Part shown: in pieces, positions 7,175 through 15,682 of the stretch
Layout of the letters: every line of letters starts with the position of its first letter
Position numbering within the stretch: position 1 is the first letter of the stretch
Source of the DNA: CBDCBA01 sp965214125
GTDB taxonomy: Bacteria; Planctomycetota; Phycisphaerae; Tepidisphaerales; Tepidisphaeraceae
DNA length: 64,000 bases
NCBI GenBank assembly: GCA_965214125.1
Contig: CBDCBA010000007.1
Coordinates: forward strand, 1 to 64,000
Direction: 5' to 3'
Position numbers and translations under genes: made by a program
The notes under the pieces: generated by a model
What the model saw: only the letters and a program-made list of their open reading frames with translations
Told to the model about the DNA's origin: nothing
Databases searched by the model: none

Positions 7175-7990
7175 CTAGCTGGTGGCCGCCTTGCGCTTTA
7201 GCTCGTTGTCAATCTGGTCCATCATCTTCCGCACGGCATCATCGAGGGCGAGGCGGAGGATCTTTCCCTTGTTGTCGTCGGAAATCTCCAGGCTGGTCGA
7301 GTCGTTGCTGCTGCTGAAGAAGCGGTCCATGCCGAACGAACTCGTAGAGTCCGTTTGCTTGAAGTCGGTCGACTCCGCAGCCAGTACCCGGCCGGTGCTG
7401 GCATCAATCAGTCGCAAATCCACGCCGACTTCGACGTTGATGTCGGTGCCGCCCGTGCGGGTGCGGCCGACGACCGGGATGTTCATCGAACGCCCGCGAT
7501 CGACCTGTTCGGCGCTGAAGTTGGTGATCTTGCCGACGAGCAGGTAGTCCACGCCCTGCACGTTGCCGGCCTCGGCCATCGTCTCCGCGTCGGCTAGGCC
7601 GCTGTCGCCAAGGGCCTGCTCCTGGACGATCTTGTCGAGCTGAGCGCGTTCGATCACGTCGAAACGACCCGCCTTGACCATCATGGTCGAGAGCTGGTCC
7701 GCCATCAGTTGGTTCAGGCCGTTCGACAGGCGAACGTTCGATCGGTTCGACTCGGTGCTGAACGGTGGAATGGCCACGCTGGGGCGGGGGTCGAGGCTGA
7801 GCACTTCCGGCGGCGGCGGCGGGTAGTTGCCGACATTCGCGGTCAGCGCCGTCGCCGAGCCGCTTTGTTCACGTCCCGATTCGGGAGCGGTCGGGCAACC
7901 GGCCACCAGCAGGAGCGTCGCGCCGCAGATGGCGGCCGGTGTCACGCGTCGAAGGAGGTTTAAGGTCGTCGTCATCATCATCTTCAGCAT
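7175..7990 (-). CDS. CsgG/HfaB-like lipoprotein
   Basis: 271 residues from the ATG at 7990; a longer frame exists, but this start puts the lipoprotein signal at the N-terminus. The lipobox is LVAGC with the modified cysteine at about residue 32. The body has the CsgG-family order: VAIPPFSTES, a helix NQLMADQLSTMMVKAGRFDVIERAQLDKIV (split here by description), GVDYLLVGKITNF and VDLRLIDASTGRVLAAE. CsgG-type proteins form outer-membrane pores for curli or holdfast anchoring, but many relatives with this fold are penicillin-binding-protein activators or have unknown roles. A second CsgG-like gene follows upstream at 8123-9082, so the two may work as one envelope complex. Confidence 0.75.
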   Translation of the reverse strand: MLKMMMTTTLNLLRRVTPAAICGATLLLVAGCPTAPESGREQSGSATALTANVGNYPPPPPEVLSLDPRPSVAIPPFSTESNRSNVRLSNGLNQLMADQLSTMMVKAGRFDVIERAQLDKIVQEQALGDSGLADAETMAEAGNVQGVDYLLVGKITNFSAEQVDRGRSMNIPVVGRTRTGGTDINVEVGVDLRLIDASTGRVLAAESTDFKQTDSTSSFGMDRFFSSSNDSTSLEISDDNKGKILRLALDDAVRKMMDQIDNELKRKAATS

Positions 7991-8122
7991 GGTCTGGGGA
8001 ATGCCCGGCGAGCCGAGAACGCTCGCGCGGGCGCAAAGGTCAAATCGCAAGTTTCACCCCTCGCCCACCACCCTTGCTCACCACCACACGTCGTTTCCAC
8101 GAACCGGTCGCCAAGTCGACGC

Positions 8123-9082
8123 CTACTCCTCCGTGAGCGTGGGTGCCACCGACATCCCGTCCCGCGGCTTCATCTTGCGCGTCCACTCCTCGTAACCAGA
8201 GAGCGACAGCGTGATCTCGAGCGCCTCCCCAACGGGCAGCGCGATTTTGAGCGGGGTGTTGCCGACGTACTCCCCCTCGATCATCACGTCGGCACCGGGC
8301 GGCGTGCTGGCGATCTCGATCTCCACCTTCTCCGCCGCCGCATCACTGGCGGAGCCGACAATGCTCTGGATGAACTCCTCGTCCTCGGCCACCTTCTCCA
8401 TCACCGCGTCGATGACGTCACGGGCGACATCGGACGACTCCTGGCGGCCGAAGTTGCTGCCGCGGTACGTCACTTCCGCCTCGAAGGTCCTGCTACGCAG
8501 GATCTCCATGGTCTCCAACTCGATTGCTCGGATGTTGATCTTGCCGGTGACGACGATGTTCTCCGTATCGACGCCGTACCCCTTGAACTGCTTGCGCTCC
8601 TGCTCGATGGATCGGATGGAGCCAAGCACCACCGTGTTGGCACCGAGCACCTTGCCGAGCCGGAAGGCGCTGTCCTCGTCGACCATCATGCTCTTGTCGG
8701 CGAACTCGCCCTCGGCGAGCATTTGGTCGAGGCGCTGGCGTTCGATCAGCTTGAAGCTCGGCCCGATGTGGTCGGCGAGGATCTCTTCCAACCCGGTACG
8801 CGGCGCATGGCTGTACGCGTCGACCTGGATGCGCACCGTTCCCTCGCCGTCGCCACCGCGAATGGGAACTTCGTAATACGTCAGGCTTTTCTTGTCCGAG
8901 AAGTTCTCGAAGGGCGGGATCAGTACCACCCGCCGCCTCGCATCAGCGGGTTCATCCTGAGCCGCGACAGCCGCTGTGGCCGGTGCAACCACGGCCACCG
9001 AGCCAATCAGCAGCACCGCCGATGTCAGCGATGTAGCGAAAGCGAAGATGCCCCGAGCCCGTCCGCGAGTGAGTCGTGCCAT
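8123..9082 (-). CDS. Exported CsgG-like protein with C-terminal PEGA domain
   Basis: 319 residues from the ATG at 9082. A signal peptide covers about residues 1-40 (hydrophobic LTSAVLLIGSVAVVAPA). The middle has the CsgG-like pattern: VVLIPPFENFSDKK, IGPSFKLIERQRLDQML, LGANTVVLGSIRSIE and IRAIELETMEILRSRTFEAE. From about residue 245 comes a PEGA domain: IASTPPGADVMIEGEYVGNT then PLKIALPVGE and LSGYEEW. PEGA domains bind surface-layer or cell-wall components. A TAGGTT hexamer ends 7 bases before the start codon, with no Shine-Dalgarno sequence. The combination suggests an envelope-anchored assembly factor; function is inferred. Confidence 0.75.
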   Translation of the reverse strand: MARLTRGRARGIFAFATSLTSAVLLIGSVAVVAPATAAVAAQDEPADARRRVVLIPPFENFSDKKSLTYYEVPIRGGDGEGTVRIQVDAYSHAPRTGLEEILADHIGPSFKLIERQRLDQMLAEGEFADKSMMVDEDSAFRLGKVLGANTVVLGSIRSIEQERKQFKGYGVDTENIVVTGKINIRAIELETMEILRSRTFEAEVTYRGSNFGRQESSDVARDVIDAVMEKVAEDEEFIQSIVGSASDAAAEKVEIEIASTPPGADVMIEGEYVGNTPLKIALPVGEALEITLSLSGYEEWTRKMKPRDGMSVAPTLTEE

Positions 9083-9089
9083 GCCGGCC

Positions 9090-9095
9090 AACCTA
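9090..9095 (-). promoter_or_regulatory. Candidate -10 hexamer TAGGTT for a leaderless transcript
   Basis: On the minus strand TAGGTT ends 7 bases before the ATG at 9082, which has no Shine-Dalgarno sequence. Confidence 0.3.
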
Positions 9096-9206
9096 ATGAC
9101 TCGGCCGACGCATTGCAATTTCTCGCCACTTGGATCAATGTTTGGGAATGCGACGGCCGGGCAGACCACGCTCACGCCGCGGCGGGGTGGGGTTTGGAGG
9201 GACCGA

Positions 9207-10163
9207 TCAGGCGTCGCGGTAGAACTCGATCATCTTCGCCAAACCCTCACGCCGCTCCACCGTCGGCTCCCAGCCAAGCTGCGTGCGCGCCCGCGTGATG
9301 TCGGGGCGGCGGACTTTCGGGTCGTCCTTGTAGACCTCCGGCACCGGCAAGTGCTTGATCTCGCTCGACGACTCGGGGATGAGTTCGAGCACCTCCGTCG
9401 CGATCTGCCCGACGCTGAGCTCGTTCGGGTTGCCGAGGTTCACCGGCAGGCCGGGCTCGTCGAAATCGCGTTCCATCGTGAGGTGGATGCCGCGAACCAG
9501 ATCGCTGACGTAGCAGAGGCTGCGCGTTTGCTTGCCGTCGCCGTAGACGGTCAGGGGCTCGCCGGCGAGGGCCTGCTTGATGAAGTTGATGACGACCCGG
9601 CCGTCGGTCGGGTCCATACGCGGGCCGTAGGTGTTGAAGATGCGAATCATCCGCGTGTCCGCCCCGCGTTCGCGGCGGTAGGCCATCGTGCAGGCCTCGG
9701 CGAAGCGCTTGGCCTCGTCGTACATGCTGCGCAAACCGATCGGGTTCACGTTGCCCCAATAGCTCTCGGGCTGCGGGTTGACGAGCGGGTCGCCGTAGCA
9801 CTCGCTCGTGCTGGCCATCAGGAAGCGGGCCTTCTTCTCGATCGCGAGTTCCAGCATCCGCCAAGTGCCTTCGCTGTTGACCTTCAGCGTGGCAATCTGG
9901 TGCTTGAAGTACCCCTCGGGCGACGCGGGGCTGGCCATGTGGTAGATGCGATCGATCGGCCCCTGCGTCATGGCGTCGGGCAGCGGCTCGATGACGTCCG
10001 CCTCGTGCAAGTCGTATCCGTCGCGCCCGTCGAGGTGGGCGATGTTCTGTCGCCGGCCGGTGAGGAAATTGTCGACACCCACAACCTCGTGCCCTTGCCC
10101 AAGGAGCAGGTCGGTCAGGTGCGAGCCGAGGAACCCGGCGGCGCCGGTAATCAAAATCCGCAT
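9207..10163 (-). CDS. UDP-glucuronate decarboxylase-like NAD-dependent epimerase/dehydratase
   Basis: 318 residues, an extended short-chain dehydrogenase. The NAD motif GAAGFLG is at residues 7-13, the STSE active-site strand at 118-121 and the catalytic Y148-x3-K152 in MYDEAKR. UXS-type features include YHMASPASPEGY, SECYGDP and FNTYGPRM, with YGDGKQTRSLCYVSDLV later. UXS enzymes convert UDP-glucuronate to UDP-xylose, supplying xylosyl units for glycans. The gene is divergent from xylR (70 bases between starts), which may regulate it or share its promoter region. A TAAGGT hexamer lies 6 bases before the start. A related 4,6-dehydratase role cannot be fully excluded. Confidence 0.85.
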   Translation of the reverse strand: MRILITGAAGFLGSHLTDLLLGQGHEVVGVDNFLTGRRQNIAHLDGRDGYDLHEADVIEPLPDAMTQGPIDRIYHMASPASPEGYFKHQIATLKVNSEGTWRMLELAIEKKARFLMASTSECYGDPLVNPQPESYWGNVNPIGLRSMYDEAKRFAEACTMAYRRERGADTRMIRIFNTYGPRMDPTDGRVVINFIKQALAGEPLTVYGDGKQTRSLCYVSDLVRGIHLTMERDFDEPGLPVNLGNPNELSVGQIATEVLELIPESSSEIKHLPVPEVYKDDPKVRRPDITRARTQLGWEPTVERREGLAKMIEFYRDA

Positions 10164-10220
10164 GGTCGAACCTTACGATCTGCCCTGACCCCGCCCGTGG
10201 CATTCGCCCGGCAAAGCGTT

Positions 10221-10226
10221 TAGATT
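10221..10226 (+). promoter_or_regulatory. Candidate -10 hexamer TAGATT for a leaderless transcript
   Basis: TAGATT ends 7 bases before the ATG at 10234. There is no Shine-Dalgarno sequence in the AT-rich stretch between hexamer and start. Confidence 0.35.
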
Positions 10227-10233
10227 TTGCGAC

Positions 10234-11334
10234 ATGCCCACTCGTCAACGCCGCGTCGGCGTGATGGTCAACAACGTCGGCGGATACAGCCGCGGCGTCG
10301 CCCGCGGCGTCGGGGCGTACGGCGTCTCGCGCGGGTGGAGCATCAGCATCCTGGGCGTCTACGGCGAGCGCGGCCAGATCCTCCACGACTTCGACGGCCT
10401 GATCGTGCAACTCAGTCTTGATGAACCACGCGCGGTCGCCGAGCGGACGCGCGCGCCCACCGTCAACGTCAGCAGCGCGATCGAACGCTATCCCAGGCCC
10501 AGCATCGTCAGCGACGACCGCGCCGTCGGGCGTCTTGGAGCGGAGCATTTGCTGGCGATGGGCCACCGCCGACTGATCTTCTACCGGCCGGACAAGCGGC
10601 AGTTTGCGGATTTGCGACAGGAGGGGTTTCAACAGCGATGCGGCGAATCGGTCCAGGTCAGCGTCATCTCGGAGCCGCGGCAACTTGGTCGCCTGCTCCG
10701 GCGCGGGCCGACGCCGGTGGCGATCATGGGGGCCAACGATCGAATGGCGCTGGCGGCGCTGGATTTGGCTCGGTCGCTCGGCCGCGAGTGCCCCGGCGAG
10801 GTGGCGGTGCTCGGGGTCGACAACGACGACCTGATCGGCTCGCTGGCCGACCCGCCGCTGAGCACGGTGAACACCGCCCGCGAGCGCATCGGCTACGAGG
10901 CGGCCGCCCTGCTCGATCGCCTGATGGACGGCGAGGCGGTGCCGGACGATTTCGTCTCCCAGGTCGCGCCGCGTGGCGTGATTGTGCGACGGTCGACGGA
11001 CGCGCTGGCGGTCGACGACGAGGCGGTCGCGGAGGCGGCGCGGTTCATCGCTGCCAACGCTGCGCGGCCGATGGGGACCGACGACGTCGCCGCCCGCGTT
11101 GCCGTGGGCCGGCGGCAACTCGAGCGCCGCTTCCGCGCCGCGCTGGGCCGGGGCGTTCACGAGGAGTTGCAACGCTGCCGCATCGACCGCGCAAAGCGCC
11201 TGTTGCTCGACACGGATCTGACGCTGGCGCAGGTGGCCGACGCGAGCGGGTTCGGGTCGGCCAGCTACTTCGCCACCGCCTTCCGCCGCGCCGCCGGCGA
11301 GCCGCCGGGGGCGTTCCGTCAGCGCCAGTCGTGA
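10234..11334 (+). CDS. XylR-type transcriptional regulator (periplasmic-binding domain plus AraC HTH)
   Basis: 366 residues. The N-terminal two thirds is a LacI-like sugar-binding core: VGVMVNNVGGYSRGVARGV, DDRAVGRLGAEHLLAMGHRR and EVAVLGVDNDDLIGSLADPP. The C-terminal hundred residues carry two AraC helix-turn-helix units: DDVAARVAVGRRQLERRFRA and TLAQVADASGFGSASYFATA. This joined architecture is that of E. coli XylR, which senses xylose; planctomycetes have many such proteins with diverse sugar ligands. It is divergent from the UXS-like gene. The ligand is unknown. The 3' end is followed by a long inverted repeat at 11385-11457. Confidence 0.85.
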   Translation: MPTRQRRVGVMVNNVGGYSRGVARGVGAYGVSRGWSISILGVYGERGQILHDFDGLIVQLSLDEPRAVAERTRAPTVNVSSAIERYPRPSIVSDDRAVGRLGAEHLLAMGHRRLIFYRPDKRQFADLRQEGFQQRCGESVQVSVISEPRQLGRLLRRGPTPVAIMGANDRMALAALDLARSLGRECPGEVAVLGVDNDDLIGSLADPPLSTVNTARERIGYEAAALLDRLMDGEAVPDDFVSQVAPRGVIVRRSTDALAVDDEAVAEAARFIAANAARPMGTDDVAARVAVGRRQLERRFRAALGRGVHEELQRCRIDRAKRLLLDTDLTLAQVADASGFGSASYFATAFRRAAGEPPGAFRQRQS

Positions 11335-11384
11335 CGGGCTACTGACTGAGCGCTGCGCAGATGATGTGCGTCCGCCCATAAACT

Positions 11385-11457
11385 CTCGTTAGCCGCCCCG
11401 CCTCGCGGGGCGTTCTGCGCCCATCCACGCGCCCCACAAGGCGGGGCGGCTAACGAG
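11385..11457. repeat. Long inverted repeat between convergent genes
   Basis: A perfect 19-bp inverted repeat: CTCGTTAGCCGCCCCGCCT at 11385-11403 pairs with its complement at 11439-11457 around a 35-base loop. It separates xylR and the pspC-like gene, which point toward each other, so it could end both transcripts. The core GTTAGCCGCC also appears on the minus strand upstream of metK near 31053. Confidence 0.7.
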
Positions 11458-11503
11458 CATGCGCATCATCGATCGCGCTCTCAGTGACGCCAATCGTGAC
11501 AGG

Positions 11504-11719
11504 TCAGCGCCAGTCGTAGCGATCCTCAAGGGGCATCACGAGCCAGAGAATCAGGTAGACGATTGTGCCGGGAAAGGCGGCCGAGAGGACGCTGACGAGG
11601 ATGAAGATCACGCGCGTGAGCGTCGGGTCCCAGCCGAGCCAGTCGGCCAGGCCACCGCACACGCCGCCGAGCAGCTTGTGCCGGCGCGATCGAACAAGAG
11701 GATTTGAGACGCTGGGCAT
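11504..11719 (-). CDS. PspC-domain membrane protein
   Basis: 71 residues, the size of a single PspC domain. It shows the family pattern: LVRSRRHKLLGGVCGGLADW, then GWDPTLTRVIFILVSVLSAA and IVYLILWLVMPLE. PspC is an integral inner-membrane protein of the phage-shock system that, in E. coli, senses stress with PspB. Stand-alone PspC proteins occur widely and no other psp genes are near. The gene converges on xylR and is divergent from the membrane protein at 11786. Confidence 0.85.
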   Translation of the reverse strand: MPSVSNPLVRSRRHKLLGGVCGGLADWLGWDPTLTRVIFILVSVLSAAFPGTIVYLILWLVMPLEDRYDWR

Positions 11720-11785
11720 ACCCGTTACATGCTAAACCCGCGCCCGAAGTTGCGGGAAGGCCACTCTTGGCGACGATGGTGGGCC

Positions 11786-12421
11786 ATGGCAACCCCCAAG
11801 CCGCCCGCCGTCGCCGATGCTGAACTGGCGCAGCCGCTGGGCTACAGCTTGATCCGCGACGACTTTGGCCTCGCAACACTCGGTTTGCGCCTGATCGCCG
11901 TCTACCTGCTGCTCTCAGCAGTCGGCACGGTCGGGTGGCTCGCGGCCACTCTGGGCCAGGAATTTCTTGATTTCAGCGGCGGTACTGGCCCAGGGTGGGG
12001 ATATGCCGTCTACGCCTTGGCAACTCCGGCAGTGAATCTCGTGTTCAGCGTGCTACTCCTCGTACTGGCCCCACGCTTGGCGCGGTGGCTGCGTATGGGG
12101 GCGACGCTGCCCGAAGCGTTCCCGTTGCGCCAGCTTGCGGCGGTCGCGGTAGCGGTGGTCGGGCTGGTTTGGCTCGCGTACGGCGTTGGCGAGATGGTCG
12201 CTGCCACACGCGCCGCGGCGACGGGAGCGGACGCCTCTGGCTTTCTCTACTACACCCCCTACGGTACGACTGAACCGGCAGCACAACCGCTTGACCTGTC
12301 GCGGTTCATCAAGCTCTTCACTCTCCCGCTGACGACGCTGCTCATCGGCGTCGTCCTCATGCTTGGTGCCAAGCGAATCGTGCGGATGCTGAACCTCGTC
12401 GATTCCAAAGAGACCCCGTAG
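11786..12421 (+). CDS. Membrane protein of unknown function
   Basis: 211 residues from the ATG at 11786; an earlier ATG at 11729 would put a charged, proline-rich leader in front and crowd the divergent pspC-like gene. Four hydrophobic spans are visible: LGLRLIAVYLLLSAVGTVGW, YAVYALATPAVNLVFSVLLL, LAAVAVAVVGLVWLAYGVGE and FTLPLTTLLIGVVLMLGAKR. No domain is recognised. The stop codon TAG at 12419-12421 lies inside a long inverted repeat. Confidence 0.6.
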   Translation: MATPKPPAVADAELAQPLGYSLIRDDFGLATLGLRLIAVYLLLSAVGTVGWLAATLGQEFLDFSGGTGPGWGYAVYALATPAVNLVFSVLLLVLAPRLARWLRMGATLPEAFPLRQLAAVAVAVVGLVWLAYGVGEMVAATRAAATGADASGFLYYTPYGTTEPAAQPLDLSRFIKLFTLPLTTLLIGVVLMLGAKRIVRMLNLVDSKETP

Positions 12422-12473
12422 GGTGGGATTCATCCCACCTCCGACAGATGGTGGGATGAATCCCACCCTACGG
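12416..12473. repeat. Perfect 24-bp inverted repeat of the GGTGGGAT family
   Basis: Arms at 12416-12439 and 12450-12473 are exact complements around a 10-base loop, and each arm contains its own smaller palindrome GGTGGGATTCATCCCACC. The element supplies the TAG stop codon of the upstream gene and sits between convergent genes. A sister copy, differing by one base per arm centre, is at 27193-27247. It may act as a bidirectional transcription end or as a mobile REP-like element. Confidence 0.8.
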
Positions 12474-12484
12474 CCGATCGACGC

Positions 12485-13306
12485 TTAATCCGTGAACCGG
12501 AAGCGAATTATCGTCAGGATTGCCTTCACGCCGTCCTTCCACGTGATCTTCTTCCCCTCCTCGTAGCTGCGGCCGTAGTAGGCGATCCCAACCTCGTAGA
12601 TGCGCAGCCGCGGGCGGTGCTTGGCGATCTTGGCGGTGATTTCCGGCTCGAAACCGAAGCGGTCGCACTTGATCTGGAAGTGATCCAGCACCGGCTTGCG
12701 GAAGGCCTTGTAGCAGACCTCCATGTCGGTCAGGTTCAGATTCGTGAACATGTTGCTCAGCCACGTCAGGAACTTGTTGCCGAGCGAGTGCCAGTAGTAG
12801 AGCACACGGTGCGGCTCGCCGATGAAGCGGCTGCCGTAGACCACGTCGGCCACGCCGTCGACGATGGGCTGGAGCAGCTTCACGTAGTCGGCCGGGTCGT
12901 ACTCGAGGTCGGCGTCCTGGATCAGCACCACGTCGCCCGTCGCGAGCTTGAACCCTTCCCGCAGCGCGGCCCCCTTGCCCTGGTTCACGGGCTGATGGTG
13001 GACGAGGAACTCGACGTCGCCCATATCGCCGTAGCGGTCGGGCAGGCCGTCAAGGACGGCGGCGGTGCCGTCCTTGCTGGCGTCGTTGACGCAGATGATC
13101 TGCCGCCGCAGGCCACCCGGCAGGTGGGCGCGCACGACAAGGTCCACGAGCTTGGCGACGGTCTTTTCCTCGTTGTAGACGGGAATGACGATGCTGAGCG
13201 TGCGCACCTCGCCCGCGGCGGCGATGTCGCGGGCGTACGGGTGCGTGATCGGCGTGGCGGCCGGCGGCGCGGTGGCGACGGGCATGGAATCGTTGGCGTC
13301 GGGCAC
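12485..13306 (-). CDS. Family 2 glycosyltransferase, dolichol-phosphate-mannosyltransferase-like
   Basis: 273 residues from a GTG at 13306, with an ATG 7 codons later as alternative. A TATGGT hexamer ends 8 bases before the GTG. The GT-A fold shows LSIVIPVYNEEKTV, IICVNDASKDGTAAVL, NQGKGAALREGF and the metal-binding VLIQDADLEYDP; later come YGSRFIGEPH and DMEVCYKAFRK. These fit the DPM1-like group that moves a sugar from a nucleotide donor to polyprenyl phosphate at the cytoplasmic face of the membrane. No membrane anchor is present, so it would act as a peripheral protein. Donor sugar is unknown. It overlaps no neighbour and is divergent from dnaG. Confidence 0.85.
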   Translation of the reverse strand: MPDANDSMPVATAPPAATPITHPYARDIAAAGEVRTLSIVIPVYNEEKTVAKLVDLVVRAHLPGGLRRQIICVNDASKDGTAAVLDGLPDRYGDMGDVEFLVHHQPVNQGKGAALREGFKLATGDVVLIQDADLEYDPADYVKLLQPIVDGVADVVYGSRFIGEPHRVLYYWHSLGNKFLTWLSNMFTNLNLTDMEVCYKAFRKPVLDHFQIKCDRFGFEPEITAKIAKHRPRLRIYEVGIAYYGRSYEEGKKITWKDGVKAILTIIRFRFTD

Positions 13307-13405
13307 GGGGCGACACCATAGACCGCCCCCACCCGTTGCCAACGCCGGCGGCGCGCTAGGATCAGGGTCGGCCGGCGCGACCCACGCAGCCGATGAACCT
13401 TCTGT

Positions 13406-15361
13406 ATGCCCGCCCCCAGCCAGTTCGCGAACGGCGTCGATGGGAAGGAACTGGTGCGCGCGGCGGTCGACCTCGTCGCCCTCGTCGGCGAAACCGTTAA
13501 GCTCAAACGTGTTGGCCGGCGGTACACCGGGCTCTGCCCGTTTCACAGCGAGAAGAGCCCGAGCTTCGGCGTCGACCCGGAGAAGGGGTACTTTCACTGC
13601 TTTGGCTGCAAAAAGGGGGGCGACTGCTTCACCTTCGTGATGGAGCGCGACCGCTGTGACTTCCGCACCGCCCTGACCACCCTCGCCGACTGGGCTGGCG
13701 TCGAGTTGCCCAAGTTCGGCGGACCGAACAAGGAACAAATCGACCGCCTGCAACACCTGCGCGACGCCACGAGCGCCGCAGCCGGGCTGTTCCGCAAGGC
13801 GCTGCTGGGCGATGGAGGCAAGGCCGCCCGCGACTACATGATCGGCCGCGGCTTCGATGACGCGACGCTCGAAAAGTTCGGCGTCGGCTTTGCGCCCGAC
13901 GCCTGGGACTTTCTCGCGACCGAGGGCCTGCCCGACAAGTTCGGCGATGATGCCCTGCTCGACGCGGGCCTGATCAAAACGAACGAGCGCGGCAACACCT
14001 ACGACGTCTTCCGCGGCCGGGTGATCTTCCCGATTCGGGATGAACAAGGCCGCCCCATTGCGTTCGGCGGTCGCGTGCTGCCGGGAAGCGATTCGCCGGC
14101 AAAGTATTTGAACTCGCCCGAGACGCCGCTGTTCAGCAAGAGCCGCGTGCTGTTCGGCGTGGACGTGGCGAAGGCGGCGATTGTGAAGAGCCGCACGGCC
14201 GTCGTGTTCGAGGGATACGCCGACGCGGCGATGGCACACCAGCACGGCATCGACAACGCGGTGGCGGTCCTCGGCACGGCACTCACGCCCGAGCACGCGG
14301 CGGTGCTGCGTCGGCTGGCGGACCGGATCGTGCTTGTCTTCGACGCCGACGCCGCCGGAGGGATGGCGACACGGCGAAGCGTGGAGTTGTTCCTGAGCGA
14401 GCCGGTCGAGGTCGCCGTCGCCGAGCTTCCGGCGGGCACCGATCCGGACGAGTTTCTTCTAAAGCACGGCGCCGACGCCTTTCGTAAGATCGTGGACGCC
14501 GCCGCCGACGCGCTGACGTACCAGTGGCGCCAACTTCAAACGCATGCGGGCGGCGGCGTGACTGCGGTGCAGCAGGCGACCGAGGCGTACCTGAAGGTGC
14601 TTGACGAGGCGAGGCGGTCGGCCGGGTCGGCGATCGACTCGATGCGGTGGGGAGCAATCCTGACGCGGGTCGCCAAGCACACGGGGCTGAGTTCGGAGGA
14701 GCTTCACCGCCGCTTCGCCCCCCGGCAGACGCATCGCGGGCCGGCACGCGGTCCGGCGCGGCCGCACCGCGCGGGCACGACCGCCGCCGCTTCGGCCGGG
14801 GCAGAATTGCTCGGGGCGTTGTTCGTTCGGCCTGCGCTGTGGGAAAAGGTTCAGCCGCACGTGCAGTTGACCGACTTCGCCGACCGCCAGCAGCATTGGC
14901 TCGCGGAGACGTTCTGGGAGCACTTGCGCCACGAGGGCGAGCCGGTGTTCGGAGAGTGGCTGGGCGTGGTGGAATCGGCCGTTTTATCGGCGGGCGGCGA
15001 TGCCGATCGGGCCGGGCGGGCGCGGTCGACCTGCATACAATACGCCAACGCCGCCGAGGCCAAGGCCGACTCGGTGGGCCGGGATGACGGCGGCATCGAC
15101 GGGATCGAGCGGGTGGCGGCGGAGGCCGTCGCGTCGATGCGTCGCCTGCGGGAGCGGCGGGAGCTGGACGAACTGATTCACGCCACCCGCCGTATGGGTG
15201 GCGATAGCGGCGTGCCCCAATTGGAAAGTCCGGTTGGCGACGCCGAGGCGGAATTGCTGCGCTCGCTCACGAAGCGGCTTGCGGAGGCAGGCCGGGTCAA
15301 GCCCGCGTCGGGCGCGGCGAAGTCGACGACGGACCGCGACGGATCGAGTCGGCGAGCATGA
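13406..15361 (+). CDS. dnaG: DNA primase
   Basis: 651 residues. The CHC2 zinc ribbon is near the N-terminus with C44, H47, C65 and C68 (LCPFHSEK and FHCFGCKKGGDC). The RNA polymerase domain follows, with the TOPRIM motif VVFEGYADAAMAHQHG at about 267-282 and VFDADAAGG near 312. The C-terminal DnaB-binding part is weakly conserved and ends in a basic tail. The enzyme makes RNA primers at the replication fork. It precedes rpoD by 321 bases in the same direction, the usual dnaG-rpoD pairing of the macromolecular synthesis operon, here without rpsU. Confidence 0.95.
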   Translation: MPAPSQFANGVDGKELVRAAVDLVALVGETVKLKRVGRRYTGLCPFHSEKSPSFGVDPEKGYFHCFGCKKGGDCFTFVMERDRCDFRTALTTLADWAGVELPKFGGPNKEQIDRLQHLRDATSAAAGLFRKALLGDGGKAARDYMIGRGFDDATLEKFGVGFAPDAWDFLATEGLPDKFGDDALLDAGLIKTNERGNTYDVFRGRVIFPIRDEQGRPIAFGGRVLPGSDSPAKYLNSPETPLFSKSRVLFGVDVAKAAIVKSRTAVVFEGYADAAMAHQHGIDNAVAVLGTALTPEHAAVLRRLADRIVLVFDADAAGGMATRRSVELFLSEPVEVAVAELPAGTDPDEFLLKHGADAFRKIVDAAADALTYQWRQLQTHAGGGVTAVQQATEAYLKVLDEARRSAGSAIDSMRWGAILTRVAKHTGLSSEELHRRFAPRQTHRGPARGPARPHRAGTTAAASAGAELLGALFVRPALWEKVQPHVQLTDFADRQQHWLAETFWEHLRHEGEPVFGEWLGVVESAVLSAGGDADRAGRARSTCIQYANAAEAKADSVGRDDGGIDGIERVAAEAVASMRRLRERRELDELIHATRRMGGDSGVPQLESPVGDAEAELLRSLTKRLAEAGRVKPASGAAKSTTDRDGSSRRA

Positions 15362-15682
15362 GAAACAGGCCCGCCTCCGCGTCGAGCGCGGCCGGAACGG
15401 CTCAGGGAGGAGGCGAGAAACCGGTGCCGGCAGAACCCGACCACGCGGCGCACGCGGCACGGCCGGCGCTACGCTTTCGCGGGCGGTTCGGGATGTTGCC
15501 GTCGCCGCCGCAATCGGGTTGACCCGGCGTGGGGATAGCGCATGGTTCGGTTCGGCCCGACGCCGTTTTGGCCACTGATGTACCCGATGTAACCCGGTTC
15601 CTCACAACGTCCTCACCCCCGCCGCCCGCGGGGGAGACTGCGCGAGGCGCCCCCGCCGGTTCCCGGCACCACGCCCCGACTT
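15362..15682. other. Intergenic region between dnaG and rpoD, no gene seen
   Basis: 321 bases of very GC-rich DNA. Open frames crossing it are not protein-like. TTGACC at 15519-15524 could be a -35 element, but no good -10 follows at 16-18 bases, so an rpoD promoter here is only possible. Confidence 0.4.
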
